Assembly: GCF_013822795.1 (NCBI RefSeq) | Contig: NZ_PNLB01000016.1 | Coordinates: forward strand, 62,001-126,000 | DNA from: Phenylobacterium sp. | GTDB taxonomy: Bacteria; Pseudomonadota; Alphaproteobacteria; Caulobacterales; Caulobacteraceae | Length of the DNA: 64,000 bases | Direction of reading: 5' to 3' | Shown: piece by piece, positions 33,229-42,008 of the stretch | How positions within the stretch are numbered: position 1 is the stretch's first letter | How the letters are laid out: each line of letters starts with the position of its first letter | Position numbers and translations under genes: made by a program | The notes under the pieces: model-generated | Told to the model about the DNA's origin: nothing | Seen by the model: only the letters and a program-made list of their open reading frames with translations | The model's database searches: none

Positions 33229-34311
33229 ATGCTGACCAAGGCCGACGATTTTCCGATCCACCAGACGCCCGAGCCGATCGCCTACGCCGGGACCGACCGG
33301 AATTTCTACGATCGCTACTTCTTCAACGGCTATCAGCCGGACGGGACCGAGTTCTTCGCCGTCGCCTTCGGGGTCTACCCGCAGCTGAACGTCGCCGACG
33401 CCCACTTCTCGGTGATCCGTGACGGGGTCGAGCACTGCCTGCACGCCTCCAAGGTCATCAACATGGAGCGGATGGACCTGGCCTGCGGGCCGATCTCGAT
33501 CGAAGTGCTCGAGCCGCTGCAGAAGCTGAAGGTCACGGTCGCCCCGTCGAACGGCTTCGCGGCCGAGATCGTCTTCGACGGCCGCTCGTTCCCGATCGAG
33601 GAACCGCGCTTCATGCGCCGGATCGGACCGCGCGCCTTCATGGACTACACCCGGCTGACCCAGAACGTGCGCTGCACCGGCTGGATCGAGGTCGACGGCG
33701 TGCGCAGGCAACTGGCGGCTGGCTCGGTCGGCACCCGCGACCGCTCGTGGGGGATTCGGCCGATCGGCGCGCCTGATCCCCAGCCGCCGGTCCCGATGAC
33801 CCTCGGCGGCTTCTTCTGGCAGTGGACGCCGCTGAATTTCGCCGACCGCAGCATCTTCTTCCACGTCAACGCCGACCCCGAGGGGCGCCCCTGGAACACC
33901 CGCGCGGTGATCGCCCCGGACGGCGCGGGCCACGACGGCTTCTACGAAACCGAAGCGCCGACGATGGACGAGGTGTCGCTGATCCCCGGCACCCGCCACG
34001 CCAGCACCGGAACCCTAAACGTGCCGCTGGCCCAGGGCTCGGCCTCCATCCGCTTCAAGCCGTTCCTGACCTTCCTGATGCGCGGCATCGGCTATGGCGC
34101 ACCGAACTGGCGCCATGGGGGCTACAAGGGCGACCTGGTCGTCGAGCGCGAAGACATCGACCTGGCCGCCACCGACATGGGCAGCCCTGAGAACTGGCAC
34201 ATCCAGGCGCTCAGCCGCGTCACTCTGACCCTGCCGGGCGAGGCGCCAGTCGAGGGCATGGGCGTGTTCGAGCAGTTGGTCGCCGGGCCGTACCGGCCAT
34301 ACGGGCTCTAG
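33229..34311 (+). CDS. AttH/CrtC-like lipocalin-fold protein of unknown function
   Basis: A 360-residue protein rich in beta strands, with repeated aromatic motifs (YFFNGYQPDGTEFFAVAFGVYPQ, QNVRCTGWIEVDGV, RDRSWGIRPIG) like those of AttH/hydroxyneurosporene-synthase (CrtC)-type double lipocalin proteins. There is no signal peptide. The conserved RDRSWG segment is where such proteins place the active-site Asp/Arg. The ATG at 33229 has GGGAGGA upstream. It is divergent from the P450 operon and probably shares its control, so a hydratase or ligand-binding role in the same pathway is plausible but unproven. Confidence 0.65.
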   Translation: MLTKADDFPIHQTPEPIAYAGTDRNFYDRYFFNGYQPDGTEFFAVAFGVYPQLNVADAHFSVIRDGVEHCLHASKVINMERMDLACGPISIEVLEPLQKLKVTVAPSNGFAAEIVFDGRSFPIEEPRFMRRIGPRAFMDYTRLTQNVRCTGWIEVDGVRRQLAAGSVGTRDRSWGIRPIGAPDPQPPVPMTLGGFFWQWTPLNFADRSIFFHVNADPEGRPWNTRAVIAPDGAGHDGFYETEAPTMDEVSLIPGTRHASTGTLNVPLAQGSASIRFKPFLTFLMRGIGYGAPNWRHGGYKGDLVVEREDIDLAATDMGSPENWHIQALSRVTLTLPGEAPVEGMGVFEQLVAGPYRPYGL

Positions 34312-34325
34312 TCGGCCCACCCCTC

Positions 34326-34461
34326 GTGTCATCCCGGTTTGCAAAGCAAGACCGGGATCCATGAACTCCGGTTCGGGAAGGATGCGGCTCCGCCGCGCCC
34401 GTCCTCAAGCGCTAGCGACAATGGGTCCCGGTCCTCGGCTGCGCCGAAACCGGGATAACAC
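34326..34461. repeat. Palindromic interspersed element (MITE/REP-like)
   Basis: A 136-bp block with inverted ends: GTGTCATCCCGGTTT at 34326-34340 and AAACCGGGATAACAC at 34447-34461, one mismatch over 15 bp. An inner inverted pair (GACCGGGATCCAT near 34350 and ATGGGTCCCGGTC near 34430) extends the fold. It codes for nothing obvious. This 'GTCATCCCGGTTT...AAACCGGGATGACA' type of sequence is familiar from dispersed repeats in alphaproteobacterial genomes. Only one copy is in the window. Confidence 0.6.
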
Positions 34462-34580
34462 CCGCAGGCGCCCAACACCTGTTTGAACCAGCGCTTGCGT
34501 GCGGGGCCCCGCCCCTGCACACTCGCGTTCATTGAAGCTAGCCAGGCGCCATTTCGCGCGACTTTTGAAAGTTTGAGACT

Positions 34581-35543
34581 TTGACCGCTACCTCCCCCGC
34601 GGCGATTAAGGCCGCGCAGCCGGACGTCCTGTCGTCCGTGGACGCCCTGATCGAAGGTCTGGCCGGCGTCGGCTACATCGCCTCGCGACGCATCGCCACG
34701 GCCCTCTACATGGCCATTCACCTGCAAAAGCCGATCCTGGTCGAAGGTTCGGCCGGCGTGGGCAAGACCGAGCTGGCGCTGTCGACCGCCAAGCTGCTCG
34801 GCCAGCCGCTGATCCGCATGCAGTGCTACGAGGGGCTGGACGAGTCCAAGGCGCTGTACGAGTGGAAGTACGGCAAGCAACTGCTCTACACCCAGATCCT
34901 CAAGGACCGGATGGGCGCCGCGCTCTCCGACGCCCAGGACATGGACGCCGCCATGGAGCGCCTGCACGGCATCGGCGATCTGTTCTTCTCCGAGCCCTTC
35001 CTGGAACCGCGCCCGCTGATGAAGGCGCTGAAGGAAGACGACGGCTGCGTGTTGCTGATCGACGAGATCGACAAATCCGACGAAGCGTTCGAGGCCTTCC
35101 TGCTCGAAGTGCTGTCGGCCTACCAGGTCTCCATTCCGGAGCTCGGCGTCATCGAGGCCAAGACCCCGCCGCTGGTGTTCCTGACCTCGAACAACATCCG
35201 CGACCTGGGCGACGCCCTGAAGCGCCGCTGCCTGCACCTGCACATCCCGCTGCCCGACGCTGACCTGGAGCGCAAGATCGTCGCCAGCCGCGTGCCGGGC
35301 GTCGAGCAGACCCTGACGACCAGCCTGGTGGGCTTCGTCCAATCGCTGCGCACGCTCGACCTACGCAAGTCGCCGTCGATCTCCGAGACCGTCGACTGGG
35401 CCCGGGCATTGATCCTGCTGAACGCCGACAGCCTCAATCCCGAGATCGTCCGCGACACGCTGAACGTGCTCCTGAAGTTCGAGCCCGACATCGCCGCGGT
35501 GGAGCCGCAGATCTCCGAACTGCTCCGCCGCCCGGCGGCGTAA
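34581..35543 (+). CDS. MoxR-family AAA+ ATPase
   Basis: A 320-residue AAA+ ATPase with Walker A GSAGVGKT at 56-63, Walker B LLIDEIDKSD near 156, sensor 1 FLTSNNIRDLGDALKRRC and the C-terminal lid. MoxR-type ATPases act as chaperones for insertion of metals or cofactors into enzymes, together with a VWA-domain partner, which is encoded next (5-bp gap). The start is read as TTG at 34581; no ATG occurs before the Walker A region other than Met44, and a GTG about 54 bp on is an alternative. The molybdenum hydroxylase at 43-46 kb would be one possible client. Confidence 0.9.
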   Translation: MTATSPAAIKAAQPDVLSSVDALIEGLAGVGYIASRRIATALYMAIHLQKPILVEGSAGVGKTELALSTAKLLGQPLIRMQCYEGLDESKALYEWKYGKQLLYTQILKDRMGAALSDAQDMDAAMERLHGIGDLFFSEPFLEPRPLMKALKEDDGCVLLIDEIDKSDEAFEAFLLEVLSAYQVSIPELGVIEAKTPPLVFLTSNNIRDLGDALKRRCLHLHIPLPDADLERKIVASRVPGVEQTLTTSLVGFVQSLRTLDLRKSPSISETVDWARALILLNADSLNPEIVRDTLNVLLKFEPDIAAVEPQISELLRRPAA

Positions 35544-35548
35544 GACCC

Positions 35549-36901
35549 ATGCAGGGTGCGCTGGAGGACTTCTTCCGGGCCCTGCGGGCCGCGGACGTGA
35601 AGGTCTCGCCTGCCGAGGCCATCGACGCCCACCGCACGGTGGAGAAGGTCGGCTTCGCCGATCGCGAGTTGTTCAAGGACGCGCTGTGCGCGACCCTGGC
35701 CAAGACCTCGGACGAGGTGATCCGGTTCGACGAGACGTTCGAGACCTTCTTCCGCCGCGACGAGCTCAGCTTCGAGCCGCCGCCGCAGGGCGAGGGCGAC
35801 CCGATGGAGGGGCTGCCGGAAGAGGCCGAAGCCTCAGAACTCGCCCGCATGCTGCTGGAGGGCGACGCCTCGGGCCTGGCCCAGGCGATGGAAGAGGCCG
35901 CCCAAAGGGCGCAGGTCTCGCAGATCCGCCTGACCACGCAGCGCTCGCGCCTCACCCGGCGCCTGCTTGAGGAGATGGGCCTGGCGCAGATCGAGTCGAT
36001 CATCGCCAACGCCCGAAAGCTGGAAGGCGGCGGCGACGCCGCCGACCGCCTCGAAGCCGGCAAGCGGCGGCTGGCGCAGGAAGCTCAGCGCTATGTCGAG
36101 CGCCAGCACGAGCTCTACGCCTCAGGTTCAGGCAAGATGCTTCGCGAGGAGATGCTGGCCCGCAAGGCGCTGAATGCCGACGGCGGCATCGATCCGATCG
36201 ACCAGGCGATGATGCAGGCGCTGGTCAAGAAGATGGCCAAGCGGCTGGCCGACCGCTACTCGCGCCGCCGCAACCGCGCCCGCAAGGGCCACATGGACAT
36301 CCGCCGCACGCTGCGGAAGTCCATGCCCTATGGCGGCATGCCGTTCGAGATCATCTGGAAGACGCAGAAGATCGACAAGCCGTCGATCATCTGCATCTGC
36401 GACGTGTCGAAGTCGGTGGCCGCCGCCGCGCAGTTCCTGCTGACCTTCCTCTACTCGCTCAACGAAGTGGTCGACCGGATGGAGGCCTATGCGTTCTCCG
36501 GCCGCCTGATCAGCGTCAACGACATCCTCGACGACGAGCACGTCGACGGCGCGATCTTCCAGGTGCTGCGCAAGATCGGCTTCCAGCAGACCGACTACGG
36601 CAAGTCGCTGGAGGACTTCTGCGAGAACCACCTCGACAGCGTCGACCGGCACACCACCGTCATCTTCCTGGGCGACGGGCGGTCGAATTATGCCGATCCG
36701 CGGCTCGATCTGATGGCCACGATCCAGAATCGCGCCCGTTCGGTCATCTGGCTGAACCCCGAGCCGGAAAGCTACTGGAGCCAGGGGGACAGCGTCATGT
36801 ACCGCTACGAACGCTTCTGCCACGTGGCCAAGACCTGCAACACGCTGGGCCAGCTGGAACGGATCATCGAGGACGTGCTGCGGACCTACGTCCCGCACTA
36901 G
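35549..36901 (+). CDS. CoxE-like VWA-domain protein
   Basis: A 450-residue protein with a helical N-terminal half (SPAEAIDAHRTVEKVGF, then a Glu-rich stretch about 75-110) and a C-terminal von Willebrand A domain with the MIDAS motif DVSKS in CICDVSKSV. This is the CoxE family, which together with a MoxR-type ATPase (as CoxD) matures the active site of carbon-monoxide dehydrogenase and related enzymes; many pairs lie outside cox operons and have unknown clients. It is co-transcribed with the ATPase gene upstream. Confidence 0.9.
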   Translation: MQGALEDFFRALRAADVKVSPAEAIDAHRTVEKVGFADRELFKDALCATLAKTSDEVIRFDETFETFFRRDELSFEPPPQGEGDPMEGLPEEAEASELARMLLEGDASGLAQAMEEAAQRAQVSQIRLTTQRSRLTRRLLEEMGLAQIESIIANARKLEGGGDAADRLEAGKRRLAQEAQRYVERQHELYASGSGKMLREEMLARKALNADGGIDPIDQAMMQALVKKMAKRLADRYSRRRNRARKGHMDIRRTLRKSMPYGGMPFEIIWKTQKIDKPSIICICDVSKSVAAAAQFLLTFLYSLNEVVDRMEAYAFSGRLISVNDILDDEHVDGAIFQVLRKIGFQQTDYGKSLEDFCENHLDSVDRHTTVIFLGDGRSNYADPRLDLMATIQNRARSVIWLNPEPESYWSQGDSVMYRYERFCHVAKTCNTLGQLERIIEDVLRTYVPH

Positions 36902-36904
36902 GCG

Positions 36905-37375
36905 CTAGGCGCCCGCCGCCCTCGTGCGGCGGGCGTTCGCCTCGAACGCGCCCCAGGCCAGCGAGGCCAGGAAGCCGAAGTAGAGGATGTAGAGGCTGGC
37001 GACATAGCCGCGCGCCAGCAGCGTGACGTCCGCCAGCTTGGCGGCGTGGCACATCAGGGTCAGCGCCTCGGCCGCCCACGCCCCGATCAGCCACTGGCGA
37101 TCGTAGAACCAGATCAGCAGGGTCACGACGCCGAGCACCGTCGCATCTACGGCCGCCACGCCCCAGAGCGGCTGCGGCAGGCCGCCGAGTTGCTGGGCGA
37201 GCGGGCTGAGGAAGAAGGCCGCGAGACTGACGCAGGCGGCGATCCGCTCGGGAGCGCCGCCCTTCCAGAGCGCCAACAGCGTGACCGCCGCCGTGGCGAC
37301 GGCGCCGGTCAGTTGCACGGGCGCATTGATCAGCTCGAACCAGCTCATCCCCGGAAGGGAAAGCGGTGCGAGCAT
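36905..37375 (-). CDS. Small integral membrane protein
   Basis: A 156-residue protein with four predicted transmembrane helices (VATAAVTLLALW, ACVSLAAFFLSPLA, VLGVVTLLIWFY, LYILYFGFLASLAWG) and a short basic tail. No family is recognised. The ATG at 37375 is taken as start, but an internal ATG nine codons on (37348) is equally possible; neither has a strong ribosome site. It follows the next gene upstream by 4 bp, suggesting one operon. Confidence 0.65.
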   Translation of the reverse strand: MLAPLSLPGMSWFELINAPVQLTGAVATAAVTLLALWKGGAPERIAACVSLAAFFLSPLAQQLGGLPQPLWGVAAVDATVLGVVTLLIWFYDRQWLIGAWAAEALTLMCHAAKLADVTLLARGYVASLYILYFGFLASLAWGAFEANARRTRAAGA

Positions 37376-37379
37376 CGCG

Positions 37380-37736
37380 TCAAGCCGCGCTGGCGACGGC
37401 GCGCAGGATCGGCGCCTCGGCTTCTGACACGCCGGTCGGCGGCTTCTCGACGCCGGTGCCGTGCAGGGTGGTGGGCTGAACGCCCAGCTGCGGCGAAGCC
37501 TTTTCGAAGGCGGCGTGGGCCGACATCGTGTGGCCGCGGGCCTCGCCCAGGGCGTCGATGGTGCGGGTCAGGGCGGCGACCGCCTCGTGGCCCAGCACCG
37601 CCGAATAGTTGTGCTCGCGGCGAAGGGCGCTGGTCTGGGCGATGAGCAGCGCGGCCCGCTCGAGGGCGGCGTCCAGCGCGGCTTCGGTTTCGAACAGTGA
37701 GGTGGCGATGGCCTGGGCCAGTTCGCGACGTTGCAT
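37380..37736 (-). CDS. Conserved small hypothetical protein
   Basis: A 118-residue helical protein (LAQAIATSLFETEAALDAALERAALLIAQ, then HEAVAALTRTIDALGEARGHTMSAHAAFEKA) with an extended Pro/Gly tail. The ATG at 37736 is preceded by GGAGGAAGGA, a strong ribosome site. Helix spacing suggests a helical bundle. There is no signal peptide. I do not recognise the family. The next gene downstream starts 4 bp later. Confidence 0.7.
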   Translation of the reverse strand: MQRRELAQAIATSLFETEAALDAALERAALLIAQTSALRREHNYSAVLGHEAVAALTRTIDALGEARGHTMSAHAAFEKASPQLGVQPTTLHGTGVEKPPTGVSEAEAPILRAVASAA

Positions 37737-37815
37737 GAGGTGTCCTTCCTCCGCGCCGGCGGCGCGGGACGTTTGAAGTGCTGCAATGGGAAGCGGCGGC
37801 GGCTCTGGGAGCCGG

Positions 37816-38475
37816 TCAGCCGCGGGCAAGCCAGACGTCGAGCGTCTGCATGAGATGGCCGAGCTGGATGGCGATAGCCAAACCGCCGATCAGCAGAGCC
37901 CCAGCGACCAGGGTGAACAGCATGGCGCTCAGGAGTCGTCGCCAGGGGGTCCGGGCGGTCCCTGGGCCAGCCACCTCCACGACTGGGGGGGCTGCGCTTC
38001 CGCGGGCAACAAGACGAGCGCGACGCAGATAATCTCGCGCAGCAGATCGAGCCTCGTGAGATACGGGCTCATCTCCCGCGTCACCTGCAAGAGGTGATGC
38101 ACCGTCTCCTTCTGCTGACCCGTGCTGGCCAGGCTGTCGAAGATCGCTTCCAGGTCGCCCCAGGTGGTCTGTGGCAATTGTTTCGCCGTGTGGGGCATGT
38201 GCGCCTCCTTTCGAGAAGGAGGACAGCATCTCGTCGACGCCGGCGGCCAGGGGGAGCGGCGCCCCTACGTAGTCATCGCGTACATCGCCGGCGAGCATGC
38301 GCGCGGCGTCGCGCCGGTTGGCCGCGCCCAGCTTCTTGATCGACCGCTCGATGTGCTTGTCGACCGTCCGCGCCTCGAGACCGAGCTCGCGCGCGATCTC
38401 CTTCGACTGGAGATGGCGCGCCACCCCCATGAGGCATTGCCGCTCGCGTGGCGTGAGCGTGGCCAGCCTATCCAT
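37816..38475 (-). CDS. LuxR-type HTH protein with C-terminal membrane helix
   Basis: A 219-residue protein. The N-terminal 65 residues are a LuxR/GerE helix-turn-helix (TLTPRERQCLMGVARHLQSKEIARELGLE, TVDKHIERSIKKLGAANRRDAAR). The last 40 residues form a membrane helix (MLFTLVAGALLIGGLAIAIQL). The middle (about 95-180) is low-complexity, and its third-codon bases lack the GC bias seen at both ends; the bias is carried instead by another frame (see 37929-38198). Short LuxR-type proteins with a C-terminal anchor occur in Caulobacterales and sphingomonads and may act at the membrane. The reading frame is open throughout, so the 219-residue product is possible. Confidence 0.65.
   Translation of the reverse strand: MDRLATLTPRERQCLMGVARHLQSKEIARELGLEARTVDKHIERSIKKLGAANRRDAARMLAGDVRDDYVGAPLPLAAGVDEMLSSFSKGGAHAPHGETIATDHLGRPGSDLRQPGQHGSAEGDGASPLAGDAGDEPVSHEARSAARDYLRRARLVARGSAAPPVVEVAGPGTARTPWRRLLSAMLFTLVAGALLIGGLAIAIQLGHLMQTLDVWLARG
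37929..38198 (-). CDS. Nested out-of-frame ORF inside the LuxR-type gene
   Basis: An 89-residue ORF wholly inside the previous gene in a different frame. The ATG at 38198 has a perfect AAGGAGG (38204-38210) five bases upstream. Codons end in G or C nearly throughout, while the host frame loses that bias exactly here. The product is helical and protein-like (TTWGDLEAIFDSLASTGQQ, MSPYLTRLDLLREIICVALVLL). No family is recognised. Either this is the real product of the middle segment, with host gene end and membrane segment being something else, or it is a true overlapping gene; a frameshift joining the parts is a third option. Confidence 0.5.
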   Translation of the reverse strand: MPHTAKQLPQTTWGDLEAIFDSLASTGQQKETVHHLLQVTREMSPYLTRLDLLREIICVALVLLPAEAQPPQSWRWLAQGPPGPPGDDS

Positions 38476-38609
38476 TACCCGTCCCCCGACCCTCGCCAGA
38501 GCGGGCCGCCGGCGAGGCGGCCGCGCGCCGCGAGGCCTAGCGGGCGTAAACTTGCTTAACGCCGGGGGCGAAGCAAGGCGCGCTCAGTCACACCCTGTGC
38601 ATGAACCGC

Positions 38610-41600
38610 TCACCAGCTGTCGATCCAGCGCAGCTTCTTCTCGGTACGGACCGGCAGCGGCGGCAGGGACTTCAGGCCCGACAGCACCCACCGACGGGTG
38701 TCGGCCGGATCGATGACGTCGTCGAGGGCCGGGCCCATGGCCTGGGACAGCGCCTTGCCGCGGGCGTAGGCGGCGGCGACCATCTCGTCGAACTTGACCT
38801 TGCGGGCGCCCGCATCCTCTATCGCCGCCAGTTCGTTGCGGTAGCCGAGCTTCACCGAGCCTTCGAGGCCCATGCCGCCGAACTCGCCGGTCGGCCAGGA
38901 GACGCTGAACATCGAAGCCTGGTAGCTGCCGCCGGTCATGGCGATGGCCCCTAGGCCGTAGCTCTTGCGCAAAATCACCGAGAACAGCGGCACGGTCAGG
39001 TTCGCGCCGATCACGAACAGGCGCGAGCAATGGCGGATCAGGCCGGTCTTCTCGGCCTCCGGCCCGACCATGTTGCCCGGAGTGTCGGACAGCGACAGCA
39101 ATGGGATATCGAAGGCCTCGCACAGCTGCATGAAGCGCGCGGCCTTGTCCGAGGCGTCGGAATCGATCGCCCCGCCGATGTGTTGAGGGTTGTTGGCGAA
39201 CACGCCGACCGGGCGGCCCTCGATGCGGATGAAGGCGGTGATCATGGCCAGGCCGAACTTCGGACGTAGCTCCAGCACCGAACCCTCGTCGGCGATCAGC
39301 TCGATGACCTTGCGGATGTCGTAGACTCGCAGACGGTTCTCCGGGATCGCCCGCCGCAAAAGCCGCTGATCCGCGCAGCTCCAGTTGGCGACCGGACCCT
39401 GGAAGTAGGACAGGTATTGCTTGGCCAGGCGCACGGCGTCGGCCTCGTCCTGCGCCAGCACGTCGATCGTGCCGTTGGCCTGCATGACCTTGATCGGACC
39501 GATCTCCTCGGGACGGAACACCCCCAGTCCGCCGCCTTCGACCATGGCCGGACCACCCATGCCGAGCGCCGCATCCTTGGTGGCGATGATCACGTCGCAG
39601 CACCCGAGGATGGCCGCATTGCCAGCGAAGCAGCGCCCGGAGGCGACGCCGACCAACGGCACAGCGCCGGACAGCCGGCCCCAGAACTCAAAGCCACGTA
39701 CGAAGCCGCCGCCCTCGGTGTCGCCAGGCCGGCCGCCGCCGCCCTCGGTGAAGAACACCGTTGGCAGTCGCCAGCGCGCAGCGATCTCGCTCATCCGGTC
39801 GAGCTTGTCGTGGTTGTGCGAGCCCTGGGTGCCGGCCAGCACTGTGTAGTCATAGGCCATCACCGCCACGCGGGCCTTGTCCTCGGCAAAGCGGTCGCCG
39901 TTGACCGCCCCCAGCCCCATCACCATGCCGTCGGCCGGGGTCTGGGCGATGAGCTCGTCAACGGTGTTGCGTCTGCGGCGGGCGGCGACGGTGAGCGCGC
40001 CGTATTCGGTGAAGCTGCCCGGATCGCAGAGATCGTCGATGTTCTCGCGGGTGGTGCGCTGGCTGGTCTTGCGACGACGGGCGACAGCGTCAGGCCGCGC
40101 CGCATCGAGCGTCAGGCGGTGGCGCTCCAGCACCTCGGCCAGGTCAGGGCGAACATGATCGAGGTCGATCGCCTCTTCGCTCACGATCGCACCGCCGGCG
40201 ACGTCGGCCGGCTCGATAAACGCCAGCGCATGGTCTTCGAAGACCGTGTCGCCCTCGCCCACCGCCACCAGTCGCACGACGCCGGAGACGTCCGCCGCGA
40301 CCACGTGCTCCATCTTCATCGCTTCCATGACGAAGAGCGGCTGACCCACCCGCACCTCATCGCCCGGCTGGATCATCAGGCCGATCACCGTGCCCTGCAG
40401 CGGCGCGCGCACCGGCCGCGTGCCTTCCGGACCTTCCAGCTCTTCAGGCTCGTCCTGCGTTTCCGCCTGGGCCTTGCCGTGGTGCAGAACGGCCAGCGGA
40501 TCGGAAGCGTCGACCTGCGCTCCGGCCCGCTTGGGCGCAGTCGCCGCGGCGGTCTCGAAGTAGTGGCGCGGGGCTGACGGCGCCTGCGCCAGCTCGTCCA
40601 TGCGTTCCTCGATCAGCCGGGTATGGACCTCGCCGCCTGTCACCGCCGGATGGGCCAGCAGGCCCTGCAGAAACTCGATGTTGGTCGCCGCCCCGACGAT
40701 CTTGAACTCCGAGAGCGCTCGCCGCGCCTTGGTCGTTACCGAGGCGAGGTCCGGCGCATGGACGATCAGCTTGGCGAGCAGCGAGTCGAACCGGGTCCCG
40801 GTGCGGTAACCGGCGTAGCCGAACCCGTCGACGCGCACGCCCGGGCCGGAGGGCGGCTCGTACGCCGACAGCACCCCGCCGGACGGCTTGGCCGCCCCGT
40901 CGGGGGTCATGGTCTCCAGATTGACCCGAGCCTGCAGCGCGACGCCGCGAGGCCGTGGAACCGCCGCCTGGACAAGGTCGAGCTCAGCCAGCGAGCGCCC
41001 CCGCGCCAGTTCAATCTGTAGACGGACGAGATCGAGCCCGGTGACCTCCTCGGTCACGGTGTGCTCGACCTGCAGGCGCGGATTGGCCTCGATGAACACC
41101 ACCCGCTCGCCATCGACCAGGAACTCGACGGTGCCGAGGTTGCGGTAATGCGCCGCTCGTCCCAGGGCAACCGCGGCCTCAAACAGGCGCTCGCGGGTTT
41201 CGGTCGGCAGGGTCGAAGCCGGCGCGATCTCGACCACTTTTTGCCGCTGGCGCTGCAGGCTGCATTCGCGGTCCCACAGGTGGGAGACGATCTGGCCATC
41301 GCCGATGATCTGGACCTCGACGTGCCTTGCGCGAGGCAGAAACTCCTCGACATAGAGCGCCCCGTCGCCGAACGCGGCCTGCGCCTCGGAAGCGCAGCGC
41401 TCGAAGGCCTCGGTCAGTTCATCGGGTGACCGCACCGGTCGCATGCCGCGCCCGCCGCCGCCGGCGACCGCCTTGACCATCACCGCCCCTGTCGACCCCA
41501 GGCTTTCGAGGAACACCCGCGCCTCGGCCAAGGTCGTCCCACCGTGAGTGCCGGCCAGGATCGGCACGTCACAGCGCTCGGCCAGGGCGCGGGCCGCGCC

Positions 41601-41942
41601 CTTGTCGCCGAACAGCTCCAACGTCTCGGGCGAGGGGCCGACAAAGGTCATGCCGCCCTGGGCGCATGCGCGCGCGAAGGCGGCGTTCTCGGACAGGAAA
41701 CCGTAGCCGGGGTGGACGGCGTCGCAGCCGTGCGCCTGGGCGGCGGCCAGGATCTGCACGCCGTCGAGATAGGCCGCCGGCCCGGCGCCGTTCAGCGCAT
41801 GGGCCGTGTCCGCCACGCGAGTGTGCAGCGAGGCCGCGTCGTCGCTGGAGTAAGCCGCCAGCGTCTCAATCCCCATGTCCGCCGCGGTGCGGGCGATGCG
41901 GATGGCGATCTCGCCGCGGTTGGCGATCAGCAGCTTCTTCAC
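38610..41942 (-). CDS. Single-chain acyl-CoA carboxylase (biotin carboxylase, biotin carrier and carboxyltransferase fused)
   Basis: An 1110-residue biotin enzyme with all parts in one chain. Biotin carboxylase spans about 1-450 (GGGGRGMR ATP loop 161-168, HPGYGFLSEN, EANPRLQVEHTVTEE). A linker/BT region follows (450-505), then the biotin carrier (about 508-577) with Lys543 in EAMKMEH, then the carboxyltransferase (about 620-1110) with acyl-CoA and biotin-binding halves (GRCFAGNAA, LSLSDTPGNMVGPEAE, EFGGMGLEG). This layout is that of long-chain acyl-CoA carboxylase (LCC) of mycobacteria and some Proteobacteria. It makes a 2-carboxyacyl-CoA with ATP and bicarbonate. The downstream-coded neighbours are regulators, and a tandem TetR gene lies upstream. 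Confidence 0.9.
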   Translation of the reverse strand: MKKLLIANRGEIAIRIARTAADMGIETLAAYSSDDAASLHTRVADTAHALNGAGPAAYLDGVQILAAAQAHGCDAVHPGYGFLSENAAFARACAQGGMTFVGPSPETLELFGDKGAARALAERCDVPILAGTHGGTTLAEARVFLESLGSTGAVMVKAVAGGGGRGMRPVRSPDELTEAFERCASEAQAAFGDGALYVEEFLPRARHVEVQIIGDGQIVSHLWDRECSLQRQRQKVVEIAPASTLPTETRERLFEAAVALGRAAHYRNLGTVEFLVDGERVVFIEANPRLQVEHTVTEEVTGLDLVRLQIELARGRSLAELDLVQAAVPRPRGVALQARVNLETMTPDGAAKPSGGVLSAYEPPSGPGVRVDGFGYAGYRTGTRFDSLLAKLIVHAPDLASVTTKARRALSEFKIVGAATNIEFLQGLLAHPAVTGGEVHTRLIEERMDELAQAPSAPRHYFETAAATAPKRAGAQVDASDPLAVLHHGKAQAETQDEPEELEGPEGTRPVRAPLQGTVIGLMIQPGDEVRVGQPLFVMEAMKMEHVVAADVSGVVRLVAVGEGDTVFEDHALAFIEPADVAGGAIVSEEAIDLDHVRPDLAEVLERHRLTLDAARPDAVARRRKTSQRTTRENIDDLCDPGSFTEYGALTVAARRRRNTVDELIAQTPADGMVMGLGAVNGDRFAEDKARVAVMAYDYTVLAGTQGSHNHDKLDRMSEIAARWRLPTVFFTEGGGGRPGDTEGGGFVRGFEFWGRLSGAVPLVGVASGRCFAGNAAILGCCDVIIATKDAALGMGGPAMVEGGGLGVFRPEEIGPIKVMQANGTIDVLAQDEADAVRLAKQYLSYFQGPVANWSCADQRLLRRAIPENRLRVYDIRKVIELIADEGSVLELRPKFGLAMITAFIRIEGRPVGVFANNPQHIGGAIDSDASDKAARFMQLCEAFDIPLLSLSDTPGNMVGPEAEKTGLIRHCSRLFVIGANLTVPLFSVILRKSYGLGAIAMTGGSYQASMFSVSWPTGEFGGMGLEGSVKLGYRNELAAIEDAGARKVKFDEMVAAAYARGKALSQAMGPALDDVIDPADTRRWVLSGLKSLPPLPVRTEKKLRWIDSW

Positions 41943-42008
41943 CTGGCGTTCCCCCTGGCGTGGCTCTCGGGCTTTTCGCCCACTCTGCCCGGGCGCCGCG
42001 GGGGCCGT

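Noticed and set aside
34312..34580. tRNA or other structured RNA gene between 34.3 and 34.6 kb
   Set aside because: The palindromic block lacks a tRNA T-loop or acceptor pattern and looks like a dispersed repeat element.
39417..40577. Long rightward frame antisense to the acyl-CoA carboxylase
   Set aside because: No family motif, biased His/Arg/Leu composition; the carboxylase frame is unambiguous.
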